A stretch of DNA of 37,988 bases from Nocardiopsis halotolerans DSM 44410 (lineage in GTDB: Bacteria; Actinomycetota; Actinomycetes; Streptosporangiales; Streptosporangiaceae). A model generated the notes under the pieces. That model was not told where the DNA came from. It searched no databases and saw only the letters and a program-made list of their open reading frames with translations. Both the position numbers and the translations under genes were made by a program. The first letter of the stretch is position 1. Each line of letters opens with the position of its first letter. Shown here in pieces: positions 15,776-24,903 of the stretch. Location of the stretch: assembly GCF_000341065.1 (NCBI RefSeq), contig NZ_ANAX01000223.1, positions 1-37,988 on the forward strand, written 5' to 3'.

Positions 15776-16231
15776 ATGGCCCGGACCGAGGACAGACACT
15801 CCGATCTGCTCACCGGGACCGCCCTCACCGTGTTCCGTCTCAACGGCCAGCTCCTGTCGGTCGCCGAGGAGCTGGCCAGGACCGCGGGACTGACCGCCGC
15901 GCGCTGGCAGGTGCTCGGCGCGGTGACCCGCGAACCCCTGTCGGTGTCGGCGGTCGCCCGTCGTTTCGGCACCAGCCGCCAGAGCGTGCAGCGCATCGCC
16001 GACCTGCTGGTCGAACAGGGGCTCGCCGAATACCGTCCCAACCCGGCGCACAGCCGCGCCAAACTGCTCGCCGCCACCAGGGAGGGCCTGAGCGCCCTCA
16101 GACGCATCGACCCCGATCACAGCAGGGTCGCCAAGGCCCTGGTCACCGAGCTGGGCGAGGAGGACACCGAACGCGTGCTGGAGTCGCTGCGCCAGCTCTC
16201 GCAGGCCCTGGACCGGCTGGGAGACGGGTGA
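15776..16231 (+). CDS. MarR-family transcriptional regulator
   Basis: 151 residues from ATG 15776, with GGAGGGGG upstream inside the end of the PfpI-like gene. The winged helix covers residues ~38-100: TAARWQVLGAVTREPLSVSAVARRFGTSRQSVQRIADLLVEQG, with recognition helix about 66-80 and wing LAEYRPNPAHSRAKLLAATREG. The N- and C-terminal helices would form the dimer interface. It is co-transcribed with the PfpI-like gene, and the operon promoter carries a 16-bp palindrome of the size MarR dimers bind, so it probably represses its own operon until a small ligand or oxidant releases it. No conserved sensing cysteine is present in the chain. Confidence 0.9.
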   Translation: MARTEDRHSDLLTGTALTVFRLNGQLLSVAEELARTAGLTAARWQVLGAVTREPLSVSAVARRFGTSRQSVQRIADLLVEQGLAEYRPNPAHSRAKLLAATREGLSALRRIDPDHSRVAKALVTELGEEDTERVLESLRQLSQALDRLGDG

Positions 16232-16294
16232 GGGCGGTCCGGAGACGGGCGGGGGCAGTATCGTCGTGCGCGTACCCGGCCCGAGGAGGACCCC

Positions 16295-17299
16295 GTGATC
16301 GACCTGCGCTCCGACACCATCACCCGTCCCACCCCGGCCATGCGCACGGCCATGGCCGAGGCCGAGGTCGGCGACGACGTGTGGGGCGAGGACCCGACCG
16401 TGCGCGCGTTGGAGGAGGAGACCGCCGGGCTGCTGGGCATGGAGTCCGCCCTGTACGTGCCGTCGGGGCACATGGCCAACCAGCTGGGCCTGTACGTGTC
16501 CACCCGCAGCGGTGAGGAGGTGTGGGCCCACGAACACCACCACCTCATCGGCGACGAGCAGGGCGCCACGGCGGTGCTGGCACGGGCCCTGCCCCGCCTG
16601 TACTCGGACGGGACCTTCCCGACCGACGCGCTGCTGGAGTCGTGGATCGCGGGCCGGGGCGACGTCCACCGGGCCGAACCCGCGCTGGTGTGGCTGGAGA
16701 ACACGTTCACCGGCCGTGTGGTGCCGCTGGCCGAACAGCGGAGGGTGACCGGCTTCGCGCACCGGCACGGGCTGCGCGCCCACCTGGACGGAGCCCGCCT
16801 GTGGAACGCCTCCGCCGCCCTGGGGGTCTCCCCGGCCGAGGTCGCGAACGGGTTCGACACGGTGTCGGTCTGCTTCTCCAAGGGCCTGGGCGCCCCGGTG
16901 GGCTCGGCGCTGGCCGGAGACGCGGACACGGTGTCGCGCGCGCGCCGCGGGCGCAAGCTGTTGGGCGCGGGGATGCGCCAGGTCGGCATCATCGCCGCCG
17001 GGGCGCTGTACGCCCTGCGCCACCACCGGGAGCGGATGGTGGAGGACCACGAGCGCGCGGCTGAACTGGCCCGGCTGGTCACCGACCTGTCCGGGCTGGA
17101 CGCGCGGGCGCGGACCAACATGGTGCTGGTGGAGGCGCCCGGCTGCCAGGGAGCACGGTACGCCGAGGTCTTCGCCCGGCACGGGGTCGCGGGACTGGGC
17201 ATGGGGGACGCCGTGCGCCTGGTGGTGCACCTGGAGATCACCGACGACGATGTCGAGAAGGCCGCCCGGGGTCTGGCCAAGGCCGCCGCCGAGCTGTGA
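16295..17299 (+). CDS. ltaE: Low-specificity L-threonine aldolase (PLP enzyme)
   Basis: 334 residues from GTG 16295, preceded by GAGGAGG. The start MIDLRSDTITRPTPAMRTAMAEAEVGDDVWGEDPTV is the family hallmark. PLP contacts follow: SGHMANQ (57-63), the HLDGARLWNA segment with D165 and R168, and the Schiff-base lysine K196 in SVCFSKGLGAPVGS. The enzyme cleaves threonine or allo-threonine to glycine and acetaldehyde in the cytosol. It stands 63 bases after the MarR gene and could be read from the same transcript, though it has its own strong ribosome site and no functional tie to that operon is evident. The stereospecificity (L-threo versus L-allo) cannot be told from the sequence by eye. Confidence 0.93.
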   Translation: MIDLRSDTITRPTPAMRTAMAEAEVGDDVWGEDPTVRALEEETAGLLGMESALYVPSGHMANQLGLYVSTRSGEEVWAHEHHHLIGDEQGATAVLARALPRLYSDGTFPTDALLESWIAGRGDVHRAEPALVWLENTFTGRVVPLAEQRRVTGFAHRHGLRAHLDGARLWNASAALGVSPAEVANGFDTVSVCFSKGLGAPVGSALAGDADTVSRARRGRKLLGAGMRQVGIIAAGALYALRHHRERMVEDHERAAELARLVTDLSGLDARARTNMVLVEAPGCQGARYAEVFARHGVAGLGMGDAVRLVVHLEITDDDVEKAARGLAKAAAEL

Positions 17300-17433
17300 A
17301 CCCGCGGGACCCGCGCGTCGGGTCCGGCCCCGGTGACCGGGCGGAACGGGACGCGGATCTAGACTGTGCCGGTTGTGTGGCCGCCCGCGCTGCCCTGGGC
17401 GTGCCACGCGTCACATCGCGTAGTAGCATTCGC

Positions 17434-17450
17434 GTATGACATTGTCGTAC
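17434..17450. promoter_or_regulatory. GylR-type operator upstream of the IclR gene
   Basis: GTATGACA-T-TGTCGTAC is a 17-bp dyad with 7 of 8 positions paired, 20 bases before the regulator's ATG. The same core recurs at 18473, 21184 and 21320, in front of glpK and glpD, which suggests autoregulation and shared control. Confidence 0.65.
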
Positions 17451-17470
17451 TAGAGAGTGGTAGCACCGCA

Positions 17471-18262
17471 ATGCCGGGAAGAATCCAGTCGATCGAACGC
17501 GCGGCAGCCATCCTCCGGATCCTGGCCACCGGCGCCCGGGGGCTGAGCCTGGCGGAGATCTCCCGGTCCCTGGAACTGCCCAAGGGCACCGTGCTCGGCA
17601 TCCTGCGCACCCTCCAGCACGTCGGCTTCGTGGAGCAGGACACCGAGTCGGGCCGTTACCGCCTGGGCGGGGGCATGCTCAGCCTGGGCACCCGGTACCT
17701 GGACGGCAACGAACTGCGCACCCGCGCCCTGAACTGGGCGGACAGCCTGGCCTCGCGCAGCGGTGAGAGCGTGCGCATCGGCACGCTGCACAAGCACCAG
17801 GTGCTCGTGGTGCACCACGTGTTCCGCCCGGACGCCTCCCAGCAGACCCTGGACGTGGGCACGCTCCTGCCGCTGCACGCCACCGCCATCGGCAAGGTCC
17901 TCATGGCCTTCGACCCCCTGGCCGCGCCCGAGGAGGACCCGTCGATCGCCGAGAGCGGCGGGGACCCGGCCCTGACCTCCTTCACCCGGCACACCGTCAC
18001 CTCCCCCGCCGTGCTGGAGGCGCAGTTGGACGAGGTGCGCGACAACGGCTGGTCCTGGGAGGCCGAGGAACTCGTGGACGGCGAGGTGTCCATCGCCGCG
18101 CCCATCCGCGACCGGCGCGGCACGACCGTCGGCGCCATCGGTGTGCGCGGCGCCGTCGAACGCCTGCGCGGGGACGACGGCAAGCCCGACATGGAGCAGG
18201 TCTCCTACGTGCGTGACGCCGCCCGCGCCATCTCCCGCGAGCTCGGCGTCACGCCGTACTGA
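17471..18262 (+). CDS. gylR: IclR-family regulator of glycerol genes (GylR-like)
   Basis: 263 residues from ATG 17471 (MPGRIQSIERAAAILRILA), the usual IclR start; the longer upstream frame has no family features. A weak AGAGTGG site precedes it. The helix-turn-helix lies at about 26-50 (LSLAEISRSLELPKGTVLGILRTLQ), followed by the wing EQDTESGRYRLGGGML. The effector domain has VRIGTLHKHQVLVVHHV, LLPLHATAIGKVLMAF and VSIAAPIRDRRGTTVGAIGV, all standard IclR features. It lies directly before glpK, glpF and glpD; in Streptomyces the equivalent gylR controls the gylCABX glycerol operon. A shared 17-bp operator in front of this gene, glpK and glpD supports the same role here. The inducer is probably glycerol or glycerol-3-phosphate. 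Confidence 0.88.
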   Translation: MPGRIQSIERAAAILRILATGARGLSLAEISRSLELPKGTVLGILRTLQHVGFVEQDTESGRYRLGGGMLSLGTRYLDGNELRTRALNWADSLASRSGESVRIGTLHKHQVLVVHHVFRPDASQQTLDVGTLLPLHATAIGKVLMAFDPLAAPEEDPSIAESGGDPALTSFTRHTVTSPAVLEAQLDEVRDNGWSWEAEELVDGEVSIAAPIRDRRGTTVGAIGVRGAVERLRGDDGKPDMEQVSYVRDAARAISRELGVTPY

Positions 18263-18333
18263 GCCGCGCCCCGGGCTCCGCCGCGCCCCGCCCGAACGCC
18301 CCGAACCCCGACACGCCACGTCCCCTCCGCCGT

Positions 18334-18353
18334 GCCGCCTCCCGCGCGGCGGC
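18334..18353 (+). terminator. Possible weak terminator after gylR
   Basis: GCCGCC and GGCGGC form a 6-bp stem with an 8-base loop, followed by a pyrimidine-rich TTCCTCCTGTTCCCC. It lies 72 bases past the gylR stop. Confidence 0.4.
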
Positions 18354-18431
18354 TTCCTCCTGTTCCCCCTCCCCTGGCAGCGTTGTGCGGCGGACCACGT
18401 GATCCACGCGACACGATTGCGTCACGCGGCC

Positions 18432-18505
18432 TTGACATGGGAAGGAAAAACGGATGAAACTAACGGCTAATCATGCGTCAATGTCGTACGACGTGCGGGT
18501 ATAAC
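18432..18505 (+). promoter_or_regulatory. glpK promoter region with GylR-type operator
   Basis: A consensus-like -10 TATAAC lies at 18500-18505, with a weak -35 region (18477-18482) inside the operator ATGCGTCA-A-TGTCGTAC at 18473-18489 (5 of 8 dyad positions paired). An upstream TTGACA at 18432-18437 may belong to a second promoter. The operator over the -35 fits simple repression. Confidence 0.55.
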
Positions 18506-18561
18506 CCGAAGCCGCGTGCGGCCAGCCCCGTCCCGAGCCCCACCCTGAAGGCGAGCACCCG

Positions 18562-20061
<1,500 letters not shown>

Positions 20062-20085
20062 CACGGACCCGACCCCACCGAACGA

Positions 20086-20132
20086 CCGGTTCCCGAAGGC
20101 CCCGGCTGCCACCCTCAGCCTCCGGGAACCGG
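20086..20132 (+). terminator. Stem-loop after glpK
   Basis: CCGGTTCCCG (20086-20095) pairs perfectly with CGGGAACCGG (20123-20132) around a 27-base loop. There is no U tract; it may reduce rather than stop read-through into glpF. Confidence 0.45.
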
Positions 20133-20272
20133 CCCGCGGAGCGCCGCAGGCGTCCCGCTTCCATCCCATTCCTGTGACGGGTGTGTCTGATTATCCCCGT
20201 GTCCGGCCCACCGCCGGACCGCGGGACGGCAGCCCCCGTGACCCGGTTCCCCCTCACGGGGCGGAGGTCTCC

Positions 20273-21025
20273 ATGGTTTATCTGGCAGAGTTCATCGGCA
20301 CGGCGATCCTGACCCTGCTCGGCTGCGGTGTCGTCGCCGGTGTCTCCCTCGCACGCTCCAAGGCCCTCAACGGCGGCTGGATCGTCGTCACGTTCGGTTG
20401 GGGCATGGCGGTCGCGATGGCCGTCTACGTCGTCGGCGCCACCAGCGGCGCCCACATCAACCCGGCGGTCACGATCGGCCTGGCCAGTATCGGCGACTTC
20501 GACTGGTCGCTCGTGCCCGGCTACGTCCTCGCGCAGATCGCCGGTGGTTTCACCGGCGCCGCACTGGTCTACCTGGTCTACCTGCCGCACTGGAGGATCA
20601 CCGACGACCCGGAGGCGAAGCTGGGCGTCTTCAGCACGATCCCCGCCGTGCGCAACGTGGTGACCAACGTCCTCACCGAGATCATCGGCACCGCGATGCT
20701 GCTCCTGGGCATCCTGGGCATCGGCGCGAACTCCGGATACGTCTCCGTCGGGGGCGGCGTCGACCTGAGCGGCCTGTTCACCAACGGCCTCGCACCGCTG
20801 CTGATCGGTCTGCTGGTGCTGGCGATCGGCCTGAGCCTGGGCGGTCCGACGGGATACGCCATCAACCCGGCCCGCGACCTGGGCCCGCGCATCGCGCACG
20901 CGCTGCTGCCCATCCCCGGCAAGGGCTCCTCCGACTGGCGGTACGCCTGGATCCCGGTGGTCGGTCCCGTGGTGGGCGGCGTGCTCGGCGCGTGGCTCTG
21001 GCACCTGACCGGGTTCGGGAGCTGA
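20273..21025 (+). CDS. glpF: Glycerol uptake facilitator (aquaglyceroporin, MIP family)
   Basis: 250 residues from ATG 20273, chosen for the GGAGG 6 bases upstream and because the first helix begins at MVYLAEFIGTAILTLLGCG. Both pore boxes are present: HINPAVT (NPA 63-65) and INPARDLGPR (NPA 198-200). The aspartate right after NPAR (D202) is the mark of glycerol rather than water channels. Six membrane helices are visible. It lets glycerol diffuse in, where GlpK traps it. No separate GylR-type operator was found in the 211 bases before it, so it is probably transcribed with glpK despite the hairpin between them. Confidence 0.95.
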   Translation: MVYLAEFIGTAILTLLGCGVVAGVSLARSKALNGGWIVVTFGWGMAVAMAVYVVGATSGAHINPAVTIGLASIGDFDWSLVPGYVLAQIAGGFTGAALVYLVYLPHWRITDDPEAKLGVFSTIPAVRNVVTNVLTEIIGTAMLLLGILGIGANSGYVSVGGGVDLSGLFTNGLAPLLIGLLVLAIGLSLGGPTGYAINPARDLGPRIAHALLPIPGKGSSDWRYAWIPVVGPVVGGVLGAWLWHLTGFGS

Positions 21026-21056
21026 CCGGCCCGGTTCCGACATCCCTCCCTCTCCC

Positions 21057-21078
21057 GTTCCCGCCTCGCGGCGGGAAC
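21057..21078 (+). terminator. Terminator after glpF
   Basis: GTTCCCGCC-TCGC-GGCGGGAAC is a perfect 9-bp stem with a 4-base loop, 32 bases past the glpF stop. It separates glpKF from the independently promoted glpD. Confidence 0.65.
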
Positions 21079-21183
21079 GCTCTCCCACACCGCCCCGGGG
21101 CGTTCGGCCAGTCAGCCGTGCGCCCCGGGGCCCCCTTGTGCGCGCGCCCCGCCGCGCGGGAGGGTCGCCCACGCGATCCTAAT

Positions 21184-21200
21184 GTTCGACAATGCCGCAT
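21184..21200. promoter_or_regulatory. GylR-type operator, distal glpD site
   Basis: GTTCGACA-A-TGCCGCAT carries the same core (CA-A/T-TG flanked by CG) as the gylR and glpK sites, with 5 of 8 dyad positions paired. It lies 136 bases upstream of the proximal glpD site, a spacing that would allow looping. Confidence 0.55.
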
Positions 21201-21310
21201 CTCTTGTGCCCCTCGTGTTCACTTGCCTCCCTTCCGCAACTTCTATTCGGCACCCTCTCACTCAGAGGGCGCGCTGGGCACCCTTCCGACAGGCCGAACG
21301 CCCCTCCTTC

Positions 21311-21339
21311 TTCACCAGCGTTCGGCATTGTCGTATTAT
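21311..21339 (+). promoter_or_regulatory. glpD promoter overlapped by a GylR-type operator
   Basis: TTCACC (21311-21316), a 17-base spacer and TATTAT (21334-21339) make a good vegetative promoter. The operator GTTCGGCA-T-TGTCGTAT covers 21320-21336, that is the spacer and the start of the -10. Transcripts would carry a leader of about 70 bases. Confidence 0.65.
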
Positions 21340-21418
21340 GGGGTCGATACATCATCGGAAACGTGGAGCCTGTTCAGGTACACGCGAGACCCCTCCATCC
21401 CTCCGAGGAGCAGCAGCC

Positions 21419-22987
21419 ATGACCATCAGCGCCAGCCAGAACCCCACCACCTCGGCACGGGCCCGCACCCGGGACGAACTCTCCCGGGGAACCTTCGACC
21501 TCCTGGTCGTCGGCGGCGGCATCCTCGGTACCTCCGTCGCCTGGACCGCGACCCAGGCGGGTCTGCGCGTGGCCATGGTCGACGCCGGGGACTTCGCCGG
21601 AGCCACCTCCAGCGCCTCCTCCAAACTGGTCCACGGCGGACTGCGCTACCTCCAGACCGGCAACGTGCGCCTGGTCGCCGAGAACCACAAGGAGCGCCGC
21701 TCCCTGGCCTCCGACGTGGCCCCGCACCTGGTGAACCACATGCCGTTCCTGGTCCCCGTCTACTCCGGCGGCCCCCACGGAGCCGCCAAGATGGGCGCCG
21801 GGGTGTTCCTGTACTCGGCCCTGTCGGCCTTCGGCGACGGTGTCGGCCGCCTGCTCTCCCCCGCCCAGGCGCGGCGGCTCGCTCCCGGCCTGCGTACCGA
21901 CGGACTGAAGTCGGTGGCCGCCTACAGCGACCACCAGATGAACGACAGCCGGATGGCCGTCATGACCGTGCGCGCCGCCGTCGACGCGGGCGCCGTGGTG
22001 CTCAACCACGCCGAGGTCGTGGGCCTGCGCACCACAGGGGGCCGGGTCACCGGCGCCGACCTGCGCGACCGCGTCGACGGTGAGGAGCTCGGGATCGACG
22101 CGCGCCTGGTCCTCAACGCCACCGGCCCCTGGGTGGACCGGCTGCGCCGCATGGAGGACCCGTCCGCCGCCCCCAGCGTCCGCCTGTCCAAGGGTGCGCA
22201 CCTGGTGCTGCGGACCCCGGAACCGTGGCGTGCCGCGCTGACCATCCCCGTCGACAAGTACCGGGTGTCGTTCGCGATCCCGTGGGAGGGCAGGCTGCTG
22301 CTGGGCACCACCGACGAGGAGTACACCGACGACCCGGCCGACGTGTCGGTGCTGCCCGGCGACGTCGAGCAGATCCTGGGCGAGGCGGCGCTGGGCATCG
22401 ACGCGCCCTACCTGGACGCCTCCCACGTCGACTACTCGTTCGCCGGTCTGCGGGTGCTGCCCGGCGGCCCCGGGGGCACCAGCGCGGCCAAGCGGGAGAC
22501 CGTGGTCAGCCAGGGCCGGGGCGGAATGCTGTCGGTCGCGGGCGGCAAGTGGACGACCTACCGGCACATCGGCCGGACCGTCCTGGAGGAGCTGCGCCGG
22601 GTGCGCGCCGTGCCGCTGGCCGAGGACATGGCCGACCCGCTGCGGACGGTGCCGCTGCCCGGCCTGGCCAGTCCGGACGCGGTGGCGCAGCGGCTCATCA
22701 TCGACCGCTCCTCCGGTGCCCCTCTGGACCCGCTGGTGGCCCGCCACCTGGCGTCGCACTACGGGAGCCTGGCGATGGACATCGCCGCGCTGGTGCGCGA
22801 GGCGCCGGAGCTGGGCGAGCGCGTCCACCCGGACGGGCCCGACATCTGGGCGCAGGTGGTGTTCGCCCGTGACCACGAGTGGGCGGTGACCGCGGACGAC
22901 GTGCTGCGCCGCCGCACCACGGTGACGGTGCGGGGGCTGGACACCCCCGAGGTGCGCCAGCGCACCGAGGCCCTGCTGAGGGGCTGA
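21419..22987 (+). CDS. glpD: FAD-dependent glycerol-3-phosphate dehydrogenase
   Basis: 522 residues from ATG 21419, preceded by GAGGAG. The FAD-binding fold starts with FDLLVVGGGILGTSVAWTATQAGLRVAMVDAGDFAGATSS (GGGILG 32-37), followed by SSKLVHGGLRYL, a GlpD/GlpA signature with residues that contact FAD and substrate. Other landmarks are LNATGPWVDRL, KGAHLVLR, PWEGRLLLGTTDEEY, VAGGKWTTYRHIGR and the C-terminal cap domain. It oxidises glycerol-3-phosphate to dihydroxyacetone phosphate and passes electrons to the membrane quinone pool. It has its own GylR-controlled promoter rather than being an operon with glpKF, and ends at a very strong terminator. Confidence 0.95.
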   Translation: MTISASQNPTTSARARTRDELSRGTFDLLVVGGGILGTSVAWTATQAGLRVAMVDAGDFAGATSSASSKLVHGGLRYLQTGNVRLVAENHKERRSLASDVAPHLVNHMPFLVPVYSGGPHGAAKMGAGVFLYSALSAFGDGVGRLLSPAQARRLAPGLRTDGLKSVAAYSDHQMNDSRMAVMTVRAAVDAGAVVLNHAEVVGLRTTGGRVTGADLRDRVDGEELGIDARLVLNATGPWVDRLRRMEDPSAAPSVRLSKGAHLVLRTPEPWRAALTIPVDKYRVSFAIPWEGRLLLGTTDEEYTDDPADVSVLPGDVEQILGEAALGIDAPYLDASHVDYSFAGLRVLPGGPGGTSAAKRETVVSQGRGGMLSVAGGKWTTYRHIGRTVLEELRRVRAVPLAEDMADPLRTVPLPGLASPDAVAQRLIIDRSSGAPLDPLVARHLASHYGSLAMDIAALVREAPELGERVHPDGPDIWAQVVFARDHEWAVTADDVLRRRTTVTVRGLDTPEVRQRTEALLRG

Positions 22988-22994
22988 GACAACG

Positions 22995-23031
22995 CGAACG
23001 CCCCGGAAGGCGGTGCCTTCCGGGGCGTTCG
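22995..23031. terminator. Strong bidirectional terminator between glpD and the cold-shock gene
   Basis: A perfect 17-bp stem (22995-23011 with 23015-23031, GGT loop) followed by TTCT on the plus strand. It lies between two convergent genes and is the strongest hairpin in the window. Confidence 0.9.
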
Positions 23032-23047
23032 TTCTACGTCTGAGGTC

Positions 23048-23251
23048 CTAGATGGCGACGACGTTCTCGGCCTGCGGGCCGCGGGTCCCCTCGACGACCT
23101 CGAACTCCACGCGCTGGTTCTCCTCCAGGTTACGGAAGCCCGTGCCCTGGATGGCGCTGTAGTGAACGAAGGCGTCGGGGCCACCGCCGTCGGGGGAGAT
23201 GAAGCCGAAGCCCTTCTCGCCGTTGAACCACTTCACAGTTCCCTGAGCCAT
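23048..23251 (-). CDS. Cold-shock domain protein, CspA family
   Basis: 67 residues from ATG 23251 with AAGGAG 6 bases upstream; a longer reading from 23287 adds residues foreign to the family. It is one OB-fold domain: [35 protein letters not shown]1 is KGFGFI (13-18) and RNP2 is AFVHY (27-31), the aromatic single-strand RNA/DNA contacts. The end [13 protein letters not shown] is standard. Such proteins melt RNA structure as chaperones in the cytosol. The 735-base gene-free stretch upstream would allow a long 5' leader, as is common for cold-shock genes. Neighbouring genes give no further hint. Confidence 0.95.
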   Translation of the reverse strand: MAQGTVKWFNGEKGFGFISPDGGGPDAFVHYSAIQGTGFRNLEENQRVEFEVVEGTRGPQAENVVAI

Positions 23252-23658
23252 GTTCTCTCCTTCAGCTCGGTGTACACGGACGCACACTCACGTCCGAAAA
23301 TTGCCGCGAGCCGACTCCCAAGAGAAACCGCCCGCCGGTCACAAACTCCGCGGGCAAGACACCAACTGCGAAATTCAACGACTAACAATCCCCTTGAACG
23401 TATCACAGCGCGACCCGCTCGCGGCGGATTTCGGTGTGGCAACCCACACGGCCCCGGAGGGAATACCTCCGGACCGTGCGGGGTACGCGTGTGACGTACG
23501 TTACGGTCACCAGCATATCACGTTATGTTCACGGAAGTGTAGCCATCGCGTCGTTTGCCCACTTCAGAGCGGGTGTGACCAGCATCGCGTCCGAGCCCGG
23601 TCCGGTTACACACGCCATCGCGAGGGCGTACCGCTTCCCCGGGCGGCGGTACCACCGG

Positions 23659-23680
23659 GGAGGTGTCCGCGGACACCTCC
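23659..23680. repeat. Perfect 22-bp palindrome without spacer
   Basis: An 11-bp arm reading GGAGGTGTCCG is followed directly by its exact complement CGGACACCTCC. It lies about 400 bases upstream of the cold-shock start and 306 bases past the second ABC operon. It has no loop, so it suits a dimeric DNA-binding protein better than a terminator. Confidence 0.5.
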
Positions 23681-23939
23681 GAACCGGGTTCTCCGGCGCT
23701 TCGGACCGGCTCCGCAAGCGCGTCCGAGCCCGCACCGCCACACGAAAATGCGAACCGGCGGCCGGGGATTCGAAAAATTCCGGTTTCCCGGTACTCGTCC
23801 CGAGATCGCGCGCGGAACCGCCACCCCTTCCCGTGGGTACGGATCCCGCATCCGCCCCGTCCCCGGGACACACCGCCCGGGGACGGAGGCGGGCGCTCAC
23901 CGCCGTGGACGTGGCGCGTGGAGGGGCCGGAAACACCGA

Positions 23940-23966
23940 GGCGCCCGCGGGGGGTGGACGGGCGCC
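23940..23966 (-). terminator. Terminator of the second ABC operon
   Basis: GGCGCCCG (23940-23947) and CGGGCGCC (23959-23966) form a perfect 8-bp stem, 20 bases past the last stop codon on the minus strand. Confidence 0.55.
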
Positions 23967-23986
23967 GGGCGAGGAGGACCGAGGGC

Positions 23987-24895
23987 TCAGTCCTGGTTGA
24001 TCCCCACGAAGTGACCCTCCTCGGCCTCGATGAGCGGAGCCGAGTCCTCGTCGGGCGCCGTCGGAAGCACGACGTCCTCGGGCGGGTTGGCGTCCAGTTC
24101 GGCGTCGACCTCAGCCCAGGTCCGGTGCAGCTGCGGCACGCAGGACAGCAGGTGGCGGCTGTAGGGGTGCAGCGGGTTGTCGAACACCCTCTGGGTCGGA
24201 CCCATCTCCGCGATGGCGCCCTTGCGCAGGATCACCGACTTGTCGCTGACGTAGTTGCCCAGCGACAGGTCGTGGGTGACGAACAGGATGCCCAGACCCC
24301 GCTCCTTGAGGTCGGCGAGCAGGTTGAGCACGTCGATACGCGTGGAGGCGTCCAGCATGCTGATGATCTCGTCGGCGACCAGCAGCTTGATGTCCAGCAG
24401 CAGCGCCCGCGCGATCAGCAGCCGCTGCAACTGGCCGCCGCTGAGCTGGTGCGGGTACTTGTTGAGGACGTTGGCCGGGTCCAGGCGCACCGTGGCGATC
24501 GCGTCCAGCACCTTCTCCCTCCACACCCCGTCCGGAGTACCCGGGAAGTAGGAGGAGCGGACCATATCGAAGACCCGGTCGGCCTTGAAGATGGGGTTGA
24601 AGCAGCTGAACGGGTCCTGGAAGACCCCCTGCACGTGGCGGTAGTACTCCTTGCGCGCGGCGTGGCCCCTGATCGTGGTGATGTCGGTGCCCTCGAACGT
24701 GATGCTCCCGGAGGTGGGCCTGAACAGCCCCAGCACCATCTTGCCGATGGTGCTCTTGCCGCTGCCGCTCTCACCGATCAGCGAGACGACCTCTCCCGGC
24801 GCCACCGTCAGGTTCACGTCGCGCACCGCGCGCAGGCGGCCACCGCCGAACGTGCCCACCTTGTACACCTTGTGCACGTTGCTGAGTTCCAGCAC
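23987..24895 (-). CDS. ABC transporter ATP-binding protein (DppF-type, probable oligosaccharide importer)
   Basis: 302 residues from GTG 24895, preceded by GAGGTAG and 8 bases after the upstream stop. Walker A is GESGSGKST (41-49), Q-loop VFQDPFSCFNP, signature LSGGQ (151-155), Walker B LLVADE (171-176) with the catalytic E176, and switch H208. DEIISMLDASTR replaces the usual DEPVSALD, a form I associate with the Opp/Dpp-type sugar importers rather than classic peptide ones. The cysteine module of the partner ATPase is missing; the tail is short and acidic. As last gene of the operon it pairs with the ATPase encoded just before it. Confidence 0.88.
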   Translation of the reverse strand: MLELSNVHKVYKVGTFGGGRLRAVRDVNLTVAPGEVVSLIGESGSGKSTIGKMVLGLFRPTSGSITFEGTDITTIRGHAARKEYYRHVQGVFQDPFSCFNPIFKADRVFDMVRSSYFPGTPDGVWREKVLDAIATVRLDPANVLNKYPHQLSGGQLQRLLIARALLLDIKLLVADEIISMLDASTRIDVLNLLADLKERGLGILFVTHDLSLGNYVSDKSVILRKGAIAEMGPTQRVFDNPLHPYSRHLLSCVPQLHRTWAEVDAELDANPPEDVVLPTAPDEDSAPLIEAEEGHFVGINQD

Positions 24896-24903
24896 GGTCT
24901 ACC

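Larger units (their letters stand above)
21026..21418 (+). other. Gene-free glpF-glpD region
   Basis: 393 bases with a terminator (21057-21078), two GylR-type sites (21184-21200 and 21320-21336) and the glpD promoter (21311-21339). Nothing else is seen. Confidence 0.6.
23252..23986. other. Gene-free stretch upstream of the cold-shock gene
   Basis: 735 bases without a supported gene. Its right end (23252-23520 region) probably holds the cold-shock leader and promoter: on the minus strand TGATATGCT at 23512-23520 looks like an extended -10. It also contains a 22-bp perfect palindrome (23659-23680) and, at 23940-23966, the likely terminator of the second ABC operon. The frames here are Arg/Gly/Pro-rich shadows. 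Confidence 0.45.

Noticed and set aside
23833-23865. tRNA T-arm-like GTGGG-TACGGAT-CCCGC
   Set aside because: The 5-bp stem and loop resemble a T-arm, but no acceptor, anticodon or D-arm partner can be built around it and the loop departs from TTCGAAT.
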